Part shown: one piece after another, positions 52,803-60,780 of the stretch
Layout: each line of letters begins with the position of its first letter
Numbering within the stretch: position 1 is the first letter of the stretch
Source of the DNA: an uncultured Devosia sp.
GTDB lineage: Bacteria > Pseudomonadota > Alphaproteobacteria > Rhizobiales > Devosiaceae
DNA: 63,036 bases
Assembly: GCF_913055165.1 (NCBI RefSeq)
Contig: NZ_CAJXJS010000020.1
Span: 1-63,036 of the forward strand
Reading direction: 5' to 3'
Program-made: the position numbers and the translations under genes
Notes under the pieces: generated by a model
Told to the model about the DNA's origin: nothing
Databases searched by the model: none
What the model saw: the letters and a program-made list of their open reading frames with translations, nothing else

Positions 52803-53485
52803 CAGGCGATCACCGTCGAGACGCTGCCCACCCCTTCGATCTGGCCCTCCAGCACATCCCGCCGCCGCACCGCGCCGACCCCGGCTGGGGTGCCGGTCAT
52901 GATCAAATCTCCCGCGCGCAAGGTCACCAGGCGGCTGAGATAGGCAATGGTCTCGGGCACGCTCCAGATCTGATCGCTGAGATCGCCCCGCTGCCGCTCG
53001 GCCCCATTGACCGAGAGCGTGATCGCCCCGCTTGCCGGATGGCCGATGGCGCTGGCCGGTGCAATGGCGCCGATGGGTGCGGATTGATCGAACCCCTTGG
53101 CCATGGTCCAGGGCCGCCCGGCTTTCTTGGCCGCGGCCTGCACATCCCGCCGCGTCATGTCGAGCCCGGCCGCATAGCCGAAGACATGCTCAAGCGCTGC
53201 ATGTTCGCCAATCGCCGCGCCATCCTTGCCAATGGCCACCACCAGCTCGATCTCATGGTGCAGATCACCCGTCTGCGGCGGATAGGCCATGGGCGCCCCA
53301 TCGATCACCACCGCATCGGCCGGCTTGTCGAAAAAGAAGGGCGGCTCGCGGCTGTCATGGCCCATCTCCCGTGCGTGTTCGGCATAATTGCGCCCCACGC
53401 AATAGACCCGGCGCACCGGGAAAAACCCGCCCCCCTGCACCGGCACCAGAACCGGCTCGGGCGCCGACACCACCAGCTCAGCCAC
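52802..53485 (-). CDS. Fumarylacetoacetate hydrolase-family protein
   Basis: This protein is a 227-residue member of the FAH fold. Metal-binding residues are seen in GDLHHEIELVVAIGKDG (two Glu) with a further Asp in AAGLDMTRRD; CVGRNYAEHA and TPAGVG are also typical. Substrates include acylpyruvates and oxaloacetate (hydrolase or decarboxylase); I cannot choose. GTG 53485 with GAGGAG 8 nt upstream is preferred over ATG 53503, giving an 8-base overlap with the aldo/keto reductase gene. The stop overlaps the helicase start. Confidence 0.9.
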   Translation of the reverse strand: MAELVVSAPEPVLVPVQGGGFFPVRRVYCVGRNYAEHAREMGHDSREPPFFFDKPADAVVIDGAPMAYPPQTGDLHHEIELVVAIGKDGAAIGEHAALEHVFGYAAGLDMTRRDVQAAAKKAGRPWTMAKGFDQSAPIGAIAPASAIGHPASGAITLSVNGAERQRGDLSDQIWSVPETIAYLSRLVTLRAGDLIMTGTPAGVGAVRRRDVLEGQIEGVGSVSTVIA

Positions 53486-54539
53486 GCTTGAACTCCTCGG
53501 CATAGGGCCCGATCAGGTCAAGATCGATGGGGCTCAGGCGATCCTGCGCCGTGAAGGACTGGTGCCAATAGGGATAGAGCAGCGGCGGGCGGCTGACAGC
53601 CTCGAGCCGGGCCTGCTCGTCATCGGAAAGCGTGAAATCAGCTGTCGCGATATTGTCGGCGAACTGTTTTTCATTGCGCCCGCCAATGATCACCGAGGTG
53701 ACGCCCGGCCGCCCCAGCAGCCAGCGCAACGCCACCTGCGCGCCGGATACGCCGCGCTCCTGGGCGATGGCCACGATGACGTCGATGACCTCATAGAGCT
53801 TGTCCCAGTCATAGACCGGCGGCTCGCGGAAGCCGCCCACATGCCGCCCGCTTTCGGGCGCGCTGTCCCGGAGATATTTGCCCGACAACAGGCCCCCGGC
53901 CAGCGGCGACCAGATCAGCATGCCCAGCCCCTGATCCTGGCTGATCGGCACCAGCTCGTTTTCCGCGTCGCGGCTATGCAGGGAATAATGGATCTGCTGG
54001 GAGATGAAGCGCTGGCCATTGCGCTTCTCGGCCGCCATCAGCGCCTTCATGATGTGCCAGCCCGAATAATTCGAGCAGCCGATATAGCGCACATGCCCGT
54101 GACGGACGAGCGTATCAAGCGCCTCCATGGTTTCCTCAATGGGCGTCATCCCGTCCCATTCATGCACCTGGTAGAGGTCGATCACATCGGTCTTGAGGCG
54201 CTTGAGGCTCGCCTTGCATTGCTCGATGATGTGATGGCGGCTAAGCCCCGCCTCATTGGGCCCGTCCCCCATCCGGAAGCGCACCTTGGTCGCCACCAGC
54301 GCCTTTTGCCGCCGGCCGTTCTCGTTGAGGATGGCCCCCAATATCTCCTCGGACACCCCGGCATTATAGACATTGGCCGTGTCATAGAGATTGATCCCGG
54401 CATCCAGGCACATATCGACCTGCCGCGCCGCATCCTCCCGGCTGGTATTGCCGATCTTCTCGCTGCCACCAAAAGTCATGGTCCCCATGGTCAAGACCGA
54501 GACCTTCAGCCCCGAGCGTCCGAGATATCGGTATTCCAT
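53478..54539 (-). CDS. Aldo/keto reductase
   Basis: This 353-residue NADPH-dependent oxidoreductase of the (beta/alpha)8 AKR fold starts at ATG 54539 with AAGGAGG 7 nt upstream. Motifs are LTMGTMTFGGSEKIG, NLYDTANVYNAGVSEEILG (Asp and Tyr of the tetrad), LKTDVIDLYQVHEWDGMTP (His), and the NADPH site RPGVTSVIIGGRNEKQF. The sequence is closest to the YhdN/GSP69-like general reductases; the substrate is unknown. It opens a translationally coupled operon with the FAH protein and the helicase. Confidence 0.93.
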   Translation of the reverse strand: MEYRYLGRSGLKVSVLTMGTMTFGGSEKIGNTSREDAARQVDMCLDAGINLYDTANVYNAGVSEEILGAILNENGRRQKALVATKVRFRMGDGPNEAGLSRHHIIEQCKASLKRLKTDVIDLYQVHEWDGMTPIEETMEALDTLVRHGHVRYIGCSNYSGWHIMKALMAAEKRNGQRFISQQIHYSLHSRDAENELVPISQDQGLGMLIWSPLAGGLLSGKYLRDSAPESGRHVGGFREPPVYDWDKLYEVIDVIVAIAQERGVSGAQVALRWLLGRPGVTSVIIGGRNEKQFADNIATADFTLSDDEQARLEAVSRPPLLYPYWHQSFTAQDRLSPIDLDLIGPYAEEFKRG

Positions 54540-54763
54540 GAGATTCCTCCTTTGTTCCGCCACACAGGACTAAAGGGGGCAGGGAGTTGGGTCAATTGGG
54601 GAGTGCACTGCCCAGCGCAGCAGGCCTCACAGATCTGATCCTCTCCTGCCCATCTCCCTTTTGTAGGCTTCGGGCCAGACCGAAGAGACAAAGGTGAGGG
54701 GCCTTGAGAGCTATGCTCGACCGGCGGCGCAAGGTCCAAAGCTCGTGTCCGCTTTCCCCCAGT
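54540..54763. other. Intergenic region upstream of the aldo/keto reductase
   Basis: This stretch holds the presumed promoter of the AKR-FAH-helicase unit. It also has a weak copy of the dispersed repeat at 54699-54732 (GGCCTTGAGAGCTATGCTCG). No gene was seen. Confidence 0.5.
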
Positions 54764-54935
54764 ACCCCAACCCTCATTCCCTCCCCACAAGGGGGAGGGA
54801 GGCGCCGCGGCGCCCACGCGACCCAATCTCGACCATCAACCCTGAGGACATAATGTTCATCGTCTCCCTCCCCCTTGTGGGGAGGGCAAGCAAAGCTTGG
54901 GTCCGTCAGGACCCTCGCGGCGCTAGGGTGGGGGT
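54764..54935. repeat. Palindromic repeat flanking the DUF559 gene on its 3' side
   Basis: The element opens CCCCAACCCTCATTCCCTCC, contains CCCCACAAGGGGGAGGGAGG followed by GCGCCGCGGCGCC, then the complementary arm CTCCCTCCCCCTTGTGGGG, and closes CTAGGGTGGGGGTT. The left half is identical over more than 40 bp to that of the element at 55288-55533, in the same orientation. It ends at the stop codon of the DUF559 gene. Confidence 0.88.
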
Positions 54936-55287
54936 TTACGGATGCAGCCGCGACCTCTCCGCCAATTCGCGCAGGAGATAGTCCATGACACCCGCAAGAT
55001 TGGACATCACGTCCGAATTGAGCACCCTCACAACGCGGTACCCATCGGCGCGTATCCTCTTGGTCCGCAAGGCGTCCCGCAATTCAGCGCCTCCACCGAA
55101 ATGGGTTTCACCGTCCACCTCGATGACAAGTTTGGCCCGGTGGCTGGCGAAGTCGACAAAATAGGGGCCAATAGGCACCTGCCGCCTGAAATGGTGTCCT
55201 TGCGCGCAATTGTCGCAGAGCGGCCCAGAGCCTGGCTTCCGGCGCACTCATGGTCTTTCGCAATTGCCGTGCGCGCTCGACGCCCAT
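54936..55287 (-). pseudogene. DUF559 (Vsr-like, PD-(D/E)XK) endonuclease gene with a frameshift
   Basis: The N-terminal part starts at ATG 55287 (MGVERARQLRKTMSAPEARL, then WAALRQLRA) in one frame. The rest (AQGHHFRRQVPIGPYFVDFA, then KLVIEVDGETH, ending ERSRLHP) is in another. Joining the frames at about 55200-55210 restores a normal DUF559 protein of about 117 residues. The junction is TTGCGCGCAAGG; one more GC would keep the frame, so a 2-bp loss in a GC repeat is the simplest explanation. The nuclease core D...ExD is present. DUF559 proteins resemble very-short-patch repair nucleases; their role is not established. The gene exactly fills the space between two copies of one palindromic repeat. 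A sequencing error is possible. Confidence 0.82.
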
Positions 55288-55533
55288 ACCCCCCACCCTC
55301 ATTCCCTCCCCACAAGGGGGAGGGAGGCGCCGCGGCGCCGTCACAAACCAAGTTCGATCATCAAGCTCATGGATGCAATGCTCATCCTCTCCCTCCCCCT
55401 TGTGGGCTTCGACCCGTCCCAAAGGGCAAGTCTCTCCGGTGGAGAGACTTGAGGCGAGAAGGCCATGAGCGCTACGCGCGAATGGCGGAGCGCAGCTGCG
55501 CCGACTAGGCGCTAGCGAAGCTAGGGTGGGGGT
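55288..55533. repeat. Palindromic repeat flanking the DUF559 gene on its 5' side, with a nested repeat
   Basis: It opens ACCCCCCACCCTCATTCCCT and shares CCCCACAAGGGGGAGGGAGG and GCGCCGCGGCGCC with the other copy. It closes GCTAGGGTGGGGGT. A copy of the dispersed AAGGCCATGAG...GAATGGCGGAGC repeat lies inside it (55459-55491), which explains its extra length (246 versus 172 bp). On the minus strand its edge supplies GGTGGGGGG, the likely ribosome site of the DUF559 gene. Confidence 0.88.
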
Positions 55534-55617
55534 AGCCTGGCTTCGCAGTCGACACAGGGCTATCTGACGACGGGCAATCCCTGCTAGGACCACTGCACCA
55601 TCTCGAAAGCCCAACCC

Positions 55618-56493
55618 GTGCGGCCCAATTCCATCCTTCTCCCCGTCCTGCTCGTCACCCTGGGCATGGTCTTTACCCAGACCGGGGCGAGCTTCGCCAA
55701 AATGCTGTTTCCGCTGGTCGGGGCCGGCGGCGCCACCGCGCTGCGGCTGACCCTGGCGGCCCTCGTGCTGATCGCCGTTTTCCGCCCCTGGCGCTATAGA
55801 CTGGGCCCGAAGCAATGGCGCGCCGTGCTGCTCTATGGCGGGGCCATGGGCGCCATGAACCTCTTCTTCTATGCTGCGCTTGAGCACATCCCGCTCGGCA
55901 TCGCCGTGGCGCTCGAATTCACCGGCCCGCTGGCCGTGGCGCTGTTCGGCGCGCGCAAGCTCGTCGATTTTCTCTGGATCGTCCTGGCCGTGTCCGGCTT
56001 TGCCCTCTTGCTGCCCTGGACCCAGACCAGCGGCGACATCGCCCCCATCGGCATGGTGCTGGCGCTCTGTGCCGGCGCCTGCTGGGCCGGCTATATTGTC
56101 TTTGGCCAGCGCGCCGGGACGGGTGGCGGCGCCCATATCGCGGCGCTCGGTGTCGGCACGGCCGCCCTCATCGCCGTCCCCTTCGGCGTGGCCACCGCGG
56201 GCGCGAGCCTCATCGATCCGGCGCTTCTGCCGCTGGGGTTGGCCGTGGCGCTGCTTTCCAGCGCCATCCCCTATGCGCTCGACATGGTGGCCCTCCCCCA
56301 TATCCCGTCCCGCCTGTTCGGCATTCTGATGAGTGGCCAGCCCGCCTTTGCCGCCCTGTCGGGCCTCGTTATTCTGGGCGAAGTGCTCAGCTGGGGCCAG
56401 CTGGCCGGCATGGCAGCGATCATCGCCGCGTCCATCGGCGCAACACTCACCATCGCCCGCCGGGTGCCGCCGCCCGAGGTCTTGGAATCCTGA
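55618..56493 (+). CDS. EamA/DMT-family exporter (RhtA-like)
   Basis: This 291-residue membrane protein has ten predicted helices arranged as two EamA repeats. Residues such as FTQTGASFAKMLFPLVGAGG, EHIPLGIAVALEFTGPLAVAL and MVALPHIPSRLFGILMSGQP closely follow RhtA, the threonine/homoserine exporter. The start is GTG 55618; no ATG or strong Shine-Dalgarno is visible, so the N-terminus is not certain. Upstream is the repeat bounded by AGGGTGGGGGT. Confidence 0.9.
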   Translation: MRPNSILLPVLLVTLGMVFTQTGASFAKMLFPLVGAGGATALRLTLAALVLIAVFRPWRYRLGPKQWRAVLLYGGAMGAMNLFFYAALEHIPLGIAVALEFTGPLAVALFGARKLVDFLWIVLAVSGFALLLPWTQTSGDIAPIGMVLALCAGACWAGYIVFGQRAGTGGGAHIAALGVGTAALIAVPFGVATAGASLIDPALLPLGLAVALLSSAIPYALDMVALPHIPSRLFGILMSGQPAFAALSGLVILGEVLSWGQLAGMAAIIAASIGATLTIARRVPPPEVLES

Positions 56494-56541
56494 TCTGACA
56501 GGAGCATAGTGCCCGCCGCGCATATTGGTCGGGAGGTCCGG

Positions 56542-56943
56542 ATGCTCTACGCCATCCTTTGCTACAACGAGGAAAATGTCGTCGCCACCTGGACCCAGGA
56601 GGAGGACGATGCCTGCATGGCGCGGCTGATGGATGTGCAATCGGGCATGGCCGGCAAGGGCAAGCTGGGGCCCGTGGTGCGGCTGTGGAACACCGACGAG
56701 GCCAAGACCCTCAAAAAGACCAATGGCGACCCGGTGGTCTTTGACGGCCCCTTTGCCGAAACCAAGGAACAGTTCCTTGGCTTCTATGTTGCCGACTGCG
56801 CCGATATGGATGAAGCACTCGAATTCACCCGCGAGCTGGCCAAGGCCAATCCGGGCACCGGCTCCTACGAAATCCGGCCGCTGCGCTTCTTTGGCGACAA
56901 CAAGCTCAAAAGCACCGAACTTCTAAGCGTCGCCGCCGAGTAG
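56542..56943 (+). CDS. YCII/DGPF-domain protein
   Basis: This 133-residue soluble protein starts at ATG 56542 with GGGAGG 6 nt upstream. The hallmark is DGPFAETKEQFLGFYVADC (about residues 69-87), characteristic of the DGPF/YCII group. These are small ferredoxin-like barrel proteins often found with ECF sigma factors, with little known biochemistry. The last 21 bases overlap the end of panC on the other strand. Confidence 0.88.
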   Translation: MLYAILCYNEENVVATWTQEEDDACMARLMDVQSGMAGKGKLGPVVRLWNTDEAKTLKKTNGDPVVFDGPFAETKEQFLGFYVADCADMDEALEFTRELAKANPGTGSYEIRPLRFFGDNKLKSTELLSVAAE

Positions 56944-57777
56944 GAGATTATCGATCAGCCGCGTCGCCCCCAGATAGGCCGCCACCGCAAGAAGCGCGCC
57001 ACGCGCGCCGATCTGGGTGATGGCGCCCAGGCTCTCCGGGTCCCTCACCTCCCAGTATTGCACCTTGATCCGGTCCGATTGGGCCAGCACATCCAACCCG
57101 ATCTGCGCGAGTTTTTCCGCATCGCGCTCGCCAGCCTGATAGGCAGCAGCCACTGTCTGCAGGCTCTTGTGGATCAGCGGCGCCGCCGCCCGGTCTTCCG
57201 CCGAGAGATAGACATTGCGTGAACTGAGCGCCAAACCGTCCGGCTCGCGCACGATCGGCCCCCGCAATATCTCGACCGGTATGTCGAGATCGCGCACCAT
57301 GCGCTCGATCACCGCGCATTGCTGCGCATCCTTCTGCCCGAACACCGCCACATGCGGCTGCACCAGGTTGAACAGCTTCAGCACCACCGTGGTGACGCCG
57401 CGGAAATGCCCTGGCCGCATCGCCCCGCAAAGCGGGCCGGAGACCAGCGTCTCTTCGACCAGGGTCGAGGCGCCTTCGGGATACATGTCCTCGACCGATG
57501 GCAGGAACAGCGCATCGACGCCCGCCCGTTCGAGCTTGTCGATATCAGCCTCGATGGGACGCGGATAGCGCGACAGGTCCTCATTGGGCCCGAACTGCAG
57601 CGGATTGACGAAGATGGAGGCGATGACCAGGTCCGCAGCCTCCCGCGCCCGTGCCATCAGGCTCATATGGCCCTCATGCAGCGCGCCCATTGTGGGGACA
57701 AAGCCGATGCGCGTCTCCGGCGTCACCTTGGCCCGCCAGGTCCTAAGGGCGGCCTTGTCGCGGAGAATAACGGTCAT
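56923..57777 (-). CDS. panC: Pantothenate synthetase
   Basis: This 284-residue enzyme condenses pantoate and beta-alanine with ATP. Characteristic elements are GFVPTMGALHEGHMSLMARA (HIGH-type motif), SIFVNPLQFGPNEDLSRYPR, GHFRGVTTVVLKLFNLVQPH, FGQKDAQQ and LALSSRNVYLS (KMSKS-like SSRN). It overlaps coaBC by ATGA (57774-57777). Its 3' end overlaps the YCII gene convergently. Confidence 0.97.
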   Translation of the reverse strand: MTVILRDKAALRTWRAKVTPETRIGFVPTMGALHEGHMSLMARAREAADLVIASIFVNPLQFGPNEDLSRYPRPIEADIDKLERAGVDALFLPSVEDMYPEGASTLVEETLVSGPLCGAMRPGHFRGVTTVVLKLFNLVQPHVAVFGQKDAQQCAVIERMVRDLDIPVEILRGPIVREPDGLALSSRNVYLSAEDRAAAPLIHKSLQTVAAAYQAGERDAEKLAQIGLDVLAQSDRIKVQYWEVRDPESLGAITQIGARGALLAVAAYLGATRLIDNLLLGGDA

Positions 57778-58985
57778 GCGATGCGGTCCCAGATCTGCCG
57801 GGCAATGTCGGCTTTGGGGCCCAGCGCCAGTTCATGACGCTCGCCCTTTGCCGAGAGCAGCACGCCGGCATTGGTGCCCACCGCAAAGCCGGTCTGGCCG
57901 GCCGCGCCCAGCTTGCTGACCTCATTGGCAAAGAGGAAATCGAGCCCCTTGGCCTTGAGCTTGCCCGCGCCATGTTCTTCCACATTGTCGGTCTCGGCGG
58001 CAAAGCCGAGGAACCACTGGGTCGTGGCCGCCTGGCGCAGGCTGCCCAGCACATCGGTCGAAGGGACGAGATCGAGGGCAATGGCGTCCGAGGCGCGCTT
58101 CAATTTGCTGGCCGAAGGCGCGGCCACCGCATAATCCATGACCGCCGCCGTCGCCACCACGCCGGTGGCCTGCGGCAGGCGCTGGAGTGCGGCCGCGGCC
58201 ATCTCCTCGGCCGTTCGCACCTCGACCAGATGAAACCGGGCTTCAGTGCCGCGCGGCGGCTTGGGGCGGACGACGCCCTTGTCGACGCCCAGCACATAGT
58301 CCACCACCGCCCCGCGCCTCAGCGCTTCCTCGGCCATGGCCGCACCCATGCGCCCGGTGGAATGATTGGTGATATAGCGCACCGCATCAATGGCCGTGGT
58401 CGTGGGTCCGGCGGTGATCAGAATGCGTTCATTATTGAGGTCCTGGCCCCCCTCCTGGCTAAGCGCCGCCTCGATGGCCGCCACGATCGTGGCCACCGGC
58501 GCCAGCTTGCCCATGCCCACCTCGCCACACGCCAGCAGCCCCGAAGCCGGTTCCACGACCGTCGCACCGCGCTCGACCAGCGTCGCAAGGTGTTGTTGGA
58601 CAACGGGTTTTTCCCACATCACGGTGTTCATCGCCGGAGCAATGAGCATCGGCGCCTCGGTCGCCAGCGCCACCGTCGAGGGCAGGTCATCGGCGAACCC
58701 CAAAGCGAGCTTTGCCAGCATGTTAGCGCTCGCCGGCGCAAACACCACCAGATCAGCCCACCGCGCAAAATCGATATGCTCGGTCCCCGAGACGTCCGGC
58801 CCGAACTGCTCAGACCGCGCCTTGCGGCCGCTGAGTGTTTCAAGCACCAACGGCGACACGAACTCCTTGGCACTATTGGACAAAATGCACTGGACCTGGT
58901 GCCCCGCCTTGCCCAGTTCGCTGACAATGTCGGCTGCCTTGTAGGCCGAAATCGAGCCGGAAATGGCGATGAGGATATTGGCCAT
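57774..58985 (-). CDS. coaBC: Bifunctional phosphopantothenoylcysteine decarboxylase/ligase
   Basis: This 403-residue protein makes 4'-phosphopantetheine. The N-terminal flavodoxin-like CoaC has ISGSISAYKAADIVSEL, the FMN/catalytic-His region TEHIDFARWADLVVFAPASA, PAMNTVMWEKP and ASGLLACGEVGMGKLA with the catalytic Cys. The C-terminal CoaB has ITAGPTTTAIDAVRYITNHS, STGRMGAAMAEEALRRGA, AAVMDYAVAAPSASKLKR and FAAETDN. It lies 4 bp after panB and overlaps panC. Confidence 0.97.
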   Translation of the reverse strand: MANILIAISGSISAYKAADIVSELGKAGHQVQCILSNSAKEFVSPLVLETLSGRKARSEQFGPDVSGTEHIDFARWADLVVFAPASANMLAKLALGFADDLPSTVALATEAPMLIAPAMNTVMWEKPVVQQHLATLVERGATVVEPASGLLACGEVGMGKLAPVATIVAAIEAALSQEGGQDLNNERILITAGPTTTAIDAVRYITNHSTGRMGAAMAEEALRRGAVVDYVLGVDKGVVRPKPPRGTEARFHLVEVRTAEEMAAAALQRLPQATGVVATAAVMDYAVAAPSASKLKRASDAIALDLVPSTDVLGSLRQAATTQWFLGFAAETDNVEEHGAGKLKAKGLDFLFANEVSKLGAAGQTGFAVGTNAGVLLSAKGERHELALGPKADIARQIWDRIA

Positions 58986-58989
58986 GGCG

Positions 58990-59808
58990 TCAATCAGCCC
59001 GGCGCGGCAAAGGGATAGGGCCCCGTTCCGCCTTGGTCTCGGTCACATATTCGCCCACCGCCGTCTTGATGATCGAGGCCACATCGGCGCGCGGCCGGGC
59101 AAAGCTGGGCGGCGGCGACGTATTGAGGCCGATAAGGTCATTGACCACCAGCACCTGGCCCGCGCAATCGGCGCCCGAACCGATGCCGATCGTCGGGATG
59201 GCCAGCATATGTGTTATTTCGGCAGCGAGCGTTGGCGTGACGCATTCGAGCACAATGGCAAAGGCCCCGGCCGCCTCAAGCGCACGGGCCTCCTGACGCA
59301 ACCGTTCGGCCGAGACGTCATCCTTGCCATGCATGTAGTAGCCGCCCATCTGGTGCACGGCCTGCGGCGTCAGCCCGATATGGGCGACAACGGCAATGCC
59401 ATGCTCGACCAGCCGCTTGACCGTGGGCACCATGGCAAGACCGCCTTCAAGCTTGACCGCCTCGACCCCGGTTTCCTTCATCACCCGTACAGCATTCTCA
59501 AGCGCTGTATCGGGATCGGTCACCGTACCGAATGGCATGTCGCAGACCAGCAGGGCGCGGGATGAGCCGCGCTTGACCGCTGCCGCATGGCGGATCATGT
59601 CGTCCAATGTCACCGGCAGCGTCGTCTCGTGACCGAGCACGACATTGCCCAGACTGTCGCCGACAAGGATCATGTCGACCCCGGCCATGTCGACCAAGGC
59701 GGCCATGGTGGCGTCATAGGCAGTGAGCATCGCCACTGCCTCGCCGCGCCGGCGCATGGCGGCGATGTCGCGGGTGGTCAGGCGCTTGCGCGGGGTCTGG
59801 GTCGACAT
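58990..59808 (-). CDS. panB: 3-Methyl-2-oxobutanoate hydroxymethyltransferase
   Basis: The start is ATG 59808 (MSTQTPRKRLTTRD) with GGAGG 8 nt upstream; the frame opens earlier without homology. The 272-residue enzyme makes ketopantoate from ketoisovalerate and methylene-THF. It shows VAMLTAYDATMAALVDMAGV, ILVGDSLGNVVLGHETTLPV (metal Asp), VKLEGGLAMVP, AHIGLTPQAVHQMGGY and IGIGSGADCAGQVLVVNDLI. It heads the panB-coaBC-panC operon. One-carbon THF use links it to the nearby purU only loosely. Confidence 0.97.
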   Translation of the reverse strand: MSTQTPRKRLTTRDIAAMRRRGEAVAMLTAYDATMAALVDMAGVDMILVGDSLGNVVLGHETTLPVTLDDMIRHAAAVKRGSSRALLVCDMPFGTVTDPDTALENAVRVMKETGVEAVKLEGGLAMVPTVKRLVEHGIAVVAHIGLTPQAVHQMGGYYMHGKDDVSAERLRQEARALEAAGAFAIVLECVTPTLAAEITHMLAIPTIGIGSGADCAGQVLVVNDLIGLNTSPPPSFARPRADVASIIKTAVGEYVTETKAERGPIPLPRRAD

Positions 59809-59902
59809 ATCTAGTCCTCCAACCCTGCCCGGGTCCAATATGGTCCGGCCATTGTCGCGGAGATAGGGCAAAGCGGGGCGGCGCGCCAGCCCTTCATTGG
59901 TG

Positions 59903-60478
59903 CTATGCGCGGGACGCCGGACGGCGACGGCTGCTTGACCCGACACGCAACTCGCGCCATGCGCCCGGGGCAATTCCCTCCAGCGTCCAATCTCCAATGC
60001 GCCAGCGAACCAGTCTCAGCGTGGGCAGACCCACCGCTGCAGTCATGCGCCGCACCTGCCGATTTCGACCCTCGGTGATGACAAGTTCAAGCCAGCTGTC
60101 CGGAACGCTCTTCCGATAGCGCACCGGCGGGTCACGGCGCCACAGGTCCGGCGGATCGATCAATCGGGCCCTTGCAGGTCGGGTCGGTCCATCCTTCAGG
60201 ATCACACCCTTGCGCAATTGCGCCAACGCATCCTTGGTGGGAATACCTTCGACCTGCACCAGATAGGTCTTTTCCTTATTGTAGCGTGGCGAGGAAATCT
60301 CAGCCTGCAGCCGCCCGTCGTCGGTCAGCAGCAGCAGGCCCTCGCTGTCCTTGTCGAGCCGCCCCGCCGGATAGACCCCGGGCACCCGGACGAAATCGGC
60401 AAGCGTTTCCCCCGGCCCGCCACCGGTAAATTGCGACAGCACCCCGAAAGGCTTGTTGAGCAGGATCAGGCGGGACAT
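59903..60478 (-). CDS. 23S rRNA pseudouridine synthase, RluE-like
   Basis: The start is ATG 60478 (MSRLILLNKPFGVLSQF). The 191-residue protein is a RsuA/RluE-family synthase without an S4 domain. The catalytic motif is AGRLDKDSEGLLLLTDDG, followed by KTYLVQVEG and RNRQVRRMTAAVGLPTLRLV. The short form with no S4 domain fits RluE, which modifies U2457 in E. coli 23S rRNA. The C-terminal end is Arg/Ser-rich. It stands alone on the strand. Confidence 0.9.
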   Translation of the reverse strand: MSRLILLNKPFGVLSQFTGGGPGETLADFVRVPGVYPAGRLDKDSEGLLLLTDDGRLQAEISSPRYNKEKTYLVQVEGIPTKDALAQLRKGVILKDGPTRPARARLIDPPDLWRRDPPVRYRKSVPDSWLELVITEGRNRQVRRMTAAVGLPTLRLVRWRIGDWTLEGIAPGAWRELRVGSSSRRRPASRA

Positions 60479-60780
60479 CACACCGGCCAGTGATTGCGTG
60501 TTCGGCACGCGCCCGCATGGCGGTCCCGTGACGTAATGTCAATGTCTGGCAGGGGCGATGGGTGGCGGAGGGAAGAACTCCGCCAGTATCGGCAAAGTGG
60601 CCCCATTAACTGCGTAGGTTGGCAGAAAGGGGGCGTTTCTGACAGGCGGCTTCCGGCCTGGATTAGGCGCGAACAGTGACCACTGGTCTGGGTCAAGAGG
60701 ACCTGACTCACCGCGAAGGCAGCTACCGTTCACAGAGCGCACGCGTGGCGAAAGATCAGTATCCTGGCTGACCTTCCCCT
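60479..60780. other. 302-bp gap between rluE-like and lysR-like genes
   Basis: No gene, hairpin with T-run or recognisable RNA was found here. The open frames present have no codon logic. It contains the upstream region of the rluE-like gene and the 3' end region of the LysR gene. Confidence 0.4.

Noticed and set aside
55108..56640. 510-codon open frame on the minus strand
   Set aside because: Mostly antisense of the EamA exporter; only its last 50 or so codons correspond to the true N-terminus of the frameshifted DUF559 gene.
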